Below, piece after piece: positions 57,447 through 64,000 of a stretch of DNA of 64,000 bases. The position numbers and the translations under genes were made by a program. The stretch is from Warburgia ugandensis. Lineage: Eukaryota > Streptophyta > Magnoliopsida > Canellales > Canellaceae. The stretch covers positions 11,858,327 to 11,922,326 of the forward strand of contig CP141137.1 of the NCBI GenBank assembly GCA_035236585.1, read 5' to 3'. How positions within the stretch are numbered: position 1 is the stretch's first letter; each line of letters begins with the position of its first letter. The notes beneath the pieces are model-generated. The model searched no databases, was not told where the DNA came from, and worked only from the letters and a program-made list of their open reading frames with translations.

Positions 57447-57598
57447 TGGGGCAGCCCTGCTGTACGAAGTTCCCGTGTATGCAGGATCTGGAGAAGAGAT
57501 GGACCCCAAGGGTTAATAGTTCGCAGCCTTATCTGCATTTTGCAAGAGGCTGTTTCTACACCTTGAACCTATAACCTCGAAGTCACAAGACTTCCCTT
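57447..57598 (-). mobile_element. Au-like SINE, diverged
   Basis: ggggcagccctgctgtacga at the left, B-box arm ataacctcgaagtcac and a shortened head at the right, directly beside the Copia fossil. Confidence 0.88.
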
Positions 57599-57599
57599 C

Positions 57600-58010
57600 A
57601 AAAATTTTATGCGACAGCAAATTGCACGAACACGACACATCAAGATGTATCATCACTTTCATCAGAGAAGGCGTCGTCCGTAGAGCTCTACGTGTTCACT
57701 TTGTATCATCATGTTCGCAACTTGCTGATGTTTTTGCTAAAGGCTTATCTAAATCACAGTTTCCAAGTCTTTCTAACAAGCTTACCTTGGATTCTAAGCT
57801 GCGTCAGCTTGAGGGAGGGTATCAGAAAAGATCCGACTCCTTGAATCATAGGAAAGATATTCATTGATTATTCATCAAATCCTTCTTTTGGAATATTGAT
57901 TACATTTCTCATCAATCGTGTTCAATCCAAGTCATCTTCCTTTATGGGTTGATCTTATCCTCGTGATATCTTTCTATCTTTTCCTCATGATTTCTTTCCC
58001 TACTTACCAA
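57600..58010 (+). mobile_element. Ty1/Copia LTR retrotransposon fossil, extreme 3' end
   Basis: The plus strand shows the end of the Copia RNase H region (RVHFVSSCSQLADVFAKGLS) followed by a purine-rich tract (cttgagggagggtatcag near 57810) and the start of an LTR. Broken; the rest of the element is not in the window. Confidence 0.82.
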
Positions 58011-58019
58011 TGTAAATTA

Positions 58020-58021
<2 letters not shown>

Positions 58022-58056
<35 letters not shown>
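58022..58056. repeat. (TA)n microsatellite
   Basis: About 35 bases of uninterrupted AT repeat. Confidence 0.97.
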
Positions 58057-58059
<3 letters not shown>

Positions 58060-58260
58060 AAACTTTTTTACTTGTAATCATGATAAAAAAGAAAGTTAAT
58101 GCGATTCAGTTTCCGCAATAACTTCCTTAGCCCAAAACTTACTCTAATATGGTTCTCATCTTATTACAAGCTAGCTAAACAGTTATGTATGGAATGTGAT
58201 GTCTAGTGCAGTTAGTCGCACACAACTTGACATTTTTGGGGAATACACTTGCCCATTTGG

Positions 58261-58436
58261 GGAGCCTTGGTGCAACGGTAAAAGTTGTCTTCATATGATC
58301 TTGAGGTCATGGGTTCAAGGCATGTAAATAGTCTCCTTAAAAAATGCAAGATAAGGCTATGTATTATAGACCTTTGTGGTCTGCCCCTTCCCCGAACTCT
58401 GCATAGGCCGGAGCTTCGTGCACGGAGGCTGCCCTT
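58261..58436 (+). mobile_element. Au-like SINE, full length
   Basis: Complete head and body. Perfect target duplication tacacttgcccatttgg at 58244-58260 and 58437-58453. Confidence 0.94.
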
Positions 58437-59224
58437 TACACTTGCCCATTTGGCTGGAGACTAGATTTAGGAGAGTGTGTAATTTGCTTTGTGATTCCTC
58501 TCTTAAAGAATAAAATTCTTAGTGTTTGTTAGGGAAACTTGTTTTATTTGTTTTGACTTCTTTTTTTTTTTTTTTATTCTATTGCAGAACCTTAACATGC
58601 AGACTCTACGCCCCAATGCAAGAACAACATCCTAAAAATAATAAACCAAATGCTATTCTATTGCCAAGCCATTCGTCTAGAATAGCCAATGACCAAGCAA
58701 TCTTCTGAATAAAAAAATAGCAAAATAATTTAACAAGCTCTTCTTGACTAGATCAAGTTAGTGGTAAAAAATTGTAGGTTAACCTTGGCTTGCACATTGT
58801 ATCATAAAACTTACTCAGGCTCAAAGTGTAACACCCTTGGTTTTTATAACATTTTTTTATTATAATAATTATAGTTGGGATCCCAAAATCAAAAGATTCT
58901 ATTAATTATTGTATTATAACATTTACTTAAAACCTTCGGGTGTTATCTCCTTTTTTCAAAAACATCACGATCACCATTAAAAGATAAATATAAGTACGCA
59001 GCAATAAATTTAAGATAATACTAATCTCAAATCCAACATCAAAATCAACGACGCTTTTATTTTTAAAACAATAAATATCTAAAAAGCATAATAATGTGGC
59101 CCTGGGTCTACCCATTTGTTAAGTGTTCAATTTTGGTCAAAATACTCCTAATTTAGCGTTCAATTAGATCATCTAACCGTTCAATTTTACAAAACTTAGC
59201 TTGATTTTGAATATAAATCCAATT

Positions 59225-59281
59225 GACCATCCAAACCTTAATTTGTCAAAATCAACAAACCTTAATTTGTCAAAATCAACG
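59225..59281. repeat. Short tandem duplication
   Basis: aaccttaatttgtcaaaatc occurs twice in a row. Confidence 0.85.
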
Positions 59282-59479
59282 GTCAGATGATCATTAGAGT
59301 TCATTAGTTGACTAATGTGCGGTTCAGATGATTCTAATTTAGTCTTTTCTTTTGCAGATCAACCAAAGGACGCACGGATGGATACGAGTAAAAGATAACG
59401 GTGCAGATCATCTTAAAGGGCAATGGATGGACCAGATCACCCATGGAGATGGATGGAATAAAAATAATGGACAAAATGG

Positions 59480-59720
59480 AAAGAACAACTCTTTCCCCCA
59501 CTTCTCTTTCCTTTTCTTCCTTTTTCCTTTTCCTTTTCCTCTTTCCCTTCCTTTTTCCTTCCTTTTCCTCTTTTCTTTCTTTTTCCTTTTCTTTTTCCCT
59601 TCCTTTTCCTCTTTTCTTTCTTTCATTTTCCTTTTCCTTTTCCTTTTCCTTTTCCTTCTCTTTCTTTTTCCTTCTTTCCTTTTTCTTTTTCCCTTCCTCA
59701 TTCTCACGTACCCAACTATC
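59480..59720. repeat. Polypyrimidine tract
   Basis: About 240 bases of almost pure C/T (ttccttttccttttcct and variants) on the + strand. Open frames across it are low-complexity artefacts. Confidence 0.93.
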
Positions 59721-60206
59721 TCTTCATATATTTTTTTCTCCTTCTCCTTCTTACTGACTTCTAATCCCTTCTCTTCACCCATCTTCCTCTCTTCTCCCGC
59801 CCTCTCTCTTGTTTCTCTCTACTCCCTTATCTCCCAACGCCCCTCTCCTTCTTCTCTGAATTTCCATCTTTCTATAGTTTTCTCGTTTCCACCACTCAGC
59901 ACCCTCTCTTTCCCAACCGTACCCAAGTTCCACCATCCATCGCACCACCTTCCCTGCTCTCTTTTTGCTCTAGCGCACAGCCCAGGAGGCTGCTTTCACA
60001 ACAGTGCGACGGCGTCGATTTCCATCACCACCCATCTTCAACCATTGTTTTTCCCATCTTCTCCACGCTATTGCGCCCCCCATCTCTCTTCAATCATCTC
60101 CACCCCTCTCCTCTACTCCTCACCTTCCTTTCTATCCTATCGCACCGCCTAAGAGCTCCCTCATCTCCCTTGCTTCACCGCTTAAACCCAACCCCCACCT
60201 ACCTTC

Positions 60207-60209
<3 letters not shown>

Positions 60210-60289
<80 letters not shown>
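60210..60289. repeat. (CT)40 microsatellite
   Basis: Eighty bases of perfect CT repeat, the longest simple repeat in the window. Confidence 0.98.
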
Positions 60290-60291
<2 letters not shown>

Positions 60292-62165
60292 GCACTATCC
60301 CTTTTCTCTTCACTGCTCCAGTTTCTTCTCCTCCCATCTAAAACCCACAGCATCATCTCTACCCCAGTTTGGTACACCACCACTCACAAGCCCAGATCAG
60401 AACCAGTGGACGACGCCCAAAGACACAGATCACCGGCCAGGAGCAAGACCAGGAAATCCCAACCTGACCGCGCGACACCAGTACCTGGGTTCTTCTCTCT
60501 TCACCGGCAAGCGCACATCCCACCACCTCCGGCATCGTTCTCTGCAGCACCGGACGGTCCTGGGGGAGAAAACCTAGAACCCACTTCTTCTTCTCCTCCT
60601 TTCCTTTCCTCTCTTCTCCTCTCCCTTCCCCTCCTCTGGTTTCCCTTCTTCATCGAGTTCTCAGGCTGGTTTTTTTCTAAAAACCAGATTTTAATGAAAT
60701 TCCTTTTTTGCCCCTCTCTCTTTAACAGAAATTACAAATCTGTTCTTTCTCGTTAATTCCATCCGTGTCCCCGCTTTAATTCCATCCGTGTCCTTCTTTA
60801 TTCGGTTTTGTTTTAGCCGCTTTTTCTTATCCAGGACAAGGTGCAATCCAGACGAGCTTATCCAGATCGATCATTTTATTGCATTTTCTGTGTTTTTGGA
60901 ATTAATAATTGTGTACATTGCAATAGTTGAATAAATTTGAATTTTATTTTATTGTTAGTTTAATTCTAGTATAATCTTTGTTTTGGTTCTTTTAATTAAT
61001 TAGATTTTATTTAAAACTCCATTTTAAATCAAGTCATCGTGGGATCGACCCGTACTTGCATAAGCTAGCTTACAATAGCCCGTGCACTTGCGGTAAAACA
61101 ATCAACACCATTATAACATTCTACCATACTTAAAGACATGTTCATAATATATATACATGTCATAATCAAATCCATCTACTAAAGGTATATAGTCCATAAA
61201 ATAGGTTCAAATTGTAGTCATGCCATAGTGGCAACCACTCTAGGATCTCAACCACCACTGCCCCCTGTCGACACCATAACGGGAGACTTAACGTCTGTCC
61301 TCATGGAAAGGCCTTGATCAGTAGTGTGGACTATCCATGTTACCAACCCCTATTGAAAGTCATCTGTGGGCAGATGTCTATTACATCATAAATCACATCA
61401 CAAATTCAGAGGGTGCCTGGCCCTATTCCCTCCTGGCATGACATCCATTAGGTGAGAGCACCTGTCATAATTCACAAAAAACGGAAATTGCATATCTCAT
61501 AAAATTAGAAGCACTCGTGGCTCACATTCCCCAAGGCACAACCCTTATCTCGGGTTTAGCCTCTCAAAGGACTAGCCACCAAGCCTCCACCATCAATTTT
61601 ATGTAAACCCATCAATCTCAGTGATGTTATAAAGAAAGATAATTACTAATCATACATAAGATACGTGGTATCAATATCATAAAACAATTGATCATGAAAA
61701 CCCATTCAATGTACTATTGAAATCTCATATCGATCATACCATAAATTTTGAATCTTACAAAATCTTAGAATAAATAAATAAGTGACAATCAACCACAATT
61801 AGCCATGATGCTATGATAATGCAAAGTTTTAAAAATTAAAACATAACATTAAATGTCATCACCTATCTCAACAAGAGATAACCTAAATCAAGAGTGTAAT
61901 CCTTTTAACTTGCATGCTCAGATGTACCTATCAATATCGCAGCACTATTTTGTGTTATTTATTTCATCTCAATGGAATCTATGGTGATCAAACTGTTAGA
62001 TTGTTCTCTAAGATCTCTATTTATGATTTGATCATTAATCTCAACATTAATTGTTATTAATCAGTTCTATCTTATGTTCATCTGCTCATTTTTTTTATGT
62101 ATCTAAAGTTTATACTTTATATTATCTACTTGTTCAAGTTTTGGGGCCTGATCATCCTTTGATCA

Positions 62166-64000
62166 TGTGACACCCCGGGTTTTACCAAAACTTTTCCTTA
62201 TAAATATAAAAAAAATAATATGTTTTAAGAAAAATAGACGGGATCCCTGAAGATTAAAATTTTAAATTATAGAACTTTTAGCGCAGCTTTAAAAAGAATT
62301 GATTGAAAGCGTAAACTTCGAGGGTCAACTACATTCAAAACTGTGATCATAAACAACATTAAAACCTTGATACTCTGAGCATACTTGATCCAAAACCACA
62401 ATAAATACATGGTGTAATTAAAGACGGTAATAAATAAGGTCAAATGTTACCAGGTTCCATCCATAATCACCATAATATTTTCATCTAAACTTTAACAATC
62501 CTCCATACCATAATATGAGTCCAATCTATAAAATGTATCCACATCTAAGAAAGTCTCAAAAGTCTAGTCCAAGTAACATACTCTAATATATGTCCGAATA
62601 AGAAATAAAATGGAATGTCTTCAAGTCTCCTTCCAAATCCCTGCTACTCTGCCTGCTTTCCCTTGTTGTTATCACGTTCTAAATATGAGGCATTGCAAAA
62701 TAAGACAATGCCTCAGTAAGTTATGCTTGTGTAGGTGATTACACTCAAATAAAGTTTAACAAAAATTTACAATAGGATTCTCATAAAGGAAGCATACTCA
62801 AAACATGTCAAATAACTAAATGCTTGCAATTACAACTTTCACAAATCAAATGCCGAGTTAAATCAGTATAGCTTGCAAGACATAATCAAAATACAAGGTA
62901 AGTACATCAAAACCATACTAGTATATATACCCATGGAATAATATACAGGCAATCATTGATACCAAAACACTGTATCAAAACTATACCAAAATCCTCCAAT
63001 ATACTCAATCACTGGTGATGTGTACCCATACTAACTTTGGTCCCTCCTATGCAACCCACATCAGCCGTCGAAGTCTCTCACGGCTTAGGCCCGACTTGCC
63101 CCGGTTCACCATACATATAAAGTCATGTGAACATGCACAAACTATATGGTTTACTATGCTGCAGTAGCAATCCCATCATGATTTGAACCACTACCGCTCC
63201 CTGTCGACACCAAACGAGAGACTTTCTTTGTCCCCATGGGAAGGAACGAACTTGTAGGGGGGACTACCCATGATACCACCCCTACGTACCTGGCCCTGTA
63301 TCACTCTAGGGCGGTGTCTAATCATCATCATAAAATCAGAGGGCGAGTGGCCAACCCTACAACCCTTCTAGCATAGTACCCACAAGGTGAAAGCACTCGT
63401 CATGAATCATCGGCAAGATATAAATCTTATAAACCATGTAAATGCGCTATAAATAATCTCAATAACACAATTAAAGCCCAGCATACATTGTTATTTCCAA
63501 ATTGAAAAGTCATACTACAACACGAAAATAGGGATCTAATTATGTGCATGAGAAAAAGTAAAAACACATGTCTCAAAGCTTTAAAAGTCCATTCATGGTT
63601 ATTGAAATCATGAAATAATTGAATGGAATCACCTACCTCAATAAATGTAGTGCCCCAATCAAGCGCGTGGAAATATCACGTTACGCGCTCTGACGTACCT
63701 GTTACATCATAAATTCTCCATCATTTGGCAATTCAATGACGTTCATCTCTCTAATCCCCTAGGCTATCTCACATTTGATGTATACTATCAAGATCTAAGG
63801 CCTGATCATCCATTGATTAGCCTGATTGAGATTATCTCAGCACATTTAGTGGTTAAAACCTTAAGAAAGAATTTATATTTAGATTTTCAAGTCAAATTTA
63901 GGTCCCTGCCGTCGATATGGTCGCAATGCCTCTTTCAGATCGCGATTTGGACCTCTGTAGCTCTTAAAAGTCAAGTTTATATAAATGGACGGGTCAAAGG
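62166..64000. mobile_element. LTR-like repeat, copy 2, runs off the window
   Basis: Starts tgacaccccgggttttacca, parallel to 58828. It shares with copy 1 the blocks ccctgtcgacacca (61263 and 63200), cagagggtgcctggcc/cagagggcgagtggcc (61408 and 63337) and aggtgagagcacctgtcat/aggtgaaagcactcgtcat. No open frame supported. Fossil LTR or non-autonomous element. Confidence 0.5.

Larger units (their letters stand above)
58828..62165. mobile_element. LTR-like repeat, copy 1, with an inserted block
   Basis: Starts tgtaacacccttggttttta, a form common at LTR starts of plant Ty3 elements. The part 61110-62165 parallels copy 2. Between about 58924 and 61109 lies a different block that ends gtgcacttgcggtaaaacaa tcaaca, itself like an LTR end. 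No coding region is visible. The family assignment is tentative; old and broken. Confidence 0.45.

Noticed and set aside
59352-60756. Long open frames of 118-266 codons
   Set aside because: They run through the pyrimidine tract and the CT microsatellite, where stop codons are rare; the Ser/Phe/Leu composition is an artefact.
1-64000. CRISPR arrays, operons, bacterial-type gene clusters or a biosynthetic gene cluster
   Set aside because: The window is plant nuclear DNA; the regular repeats found are microsatellites, a minisatellite and SINE tandem units, and the genes are functionally unrelated.

Overview
The window is nuclear DNA of a flowering plant. The evidence is two intron-rich plant gene models, one intronless plant gene, a nuclear tRNA gene, organelle-derived inserts, and a very dense load of one tRNA-derived SINE family that I recognise as Au-like (about 28 whole, partial or split copies). 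Very long, transposon-filled introns (about 23 kb from start to stop codon in one gene) suggest a fairly large genome, such as a woody angiosperm or a magnoliid or early eudicot. I cannot name the species.

Layout. Bases 1-5835 hold the last three coding exons of a lipid phosphate phosphatase (PAP2 family); its earlier exons lie before base 1. Bases 6585-9350 are a nest: a Copia fossil hit by an Au-like SINE, which was then hit by an RTE-clade LINE, plus a 42-base RTE scrap in the Copia LTR. Bases 9850-13500 carry more SINEs and a tRNA-Gly(UCC) gene on the minus strand. Bases 13550-14060 hold an organellar insert that joins plastid trnV-GAC sequence to a mitochondrial atp9 fragment. Bases 15246-16760 hold three foldback/MITE-type elements. 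Bases 18959-20452 are an intact, intronless aspartic protease gene of the ASPG1 type. Bases 20453-33250 are gene-free and rich in SINEs, RTE LINEs and MITEs.

Bases 33518-56874 are one gene that I assembled from nine exons whose reading phases all agree. It encodes a 623-residue receptor-like protein of the RLP4 type: signal peptide, malectin-like domain, short LRR block, one transmembrane helix and a short tail without a kinase. Its introns contain SINEs, RTE LINEs including a tandem dimer inside one target-site duplication, a Copia fossil, and an unusual minisatellite of about 60 bases per unit with a small inverted repeat in each unit. Bases 57447-64000 are gene-free: a SINE, a Copia end, a long pyrimidine tract with (CT)40, and two diverged copies of an LTR-like repeat that begin near 58828 and 62166.

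The three protein genes and the tRNA are unrelated in function and do not form a cluster. I found no convincing new biological system. The most unusual things are structural: the hairpin minisatellite, the nested and tandem retroposons with readable target-site duplications, and the plastid-mitochondrial junction.
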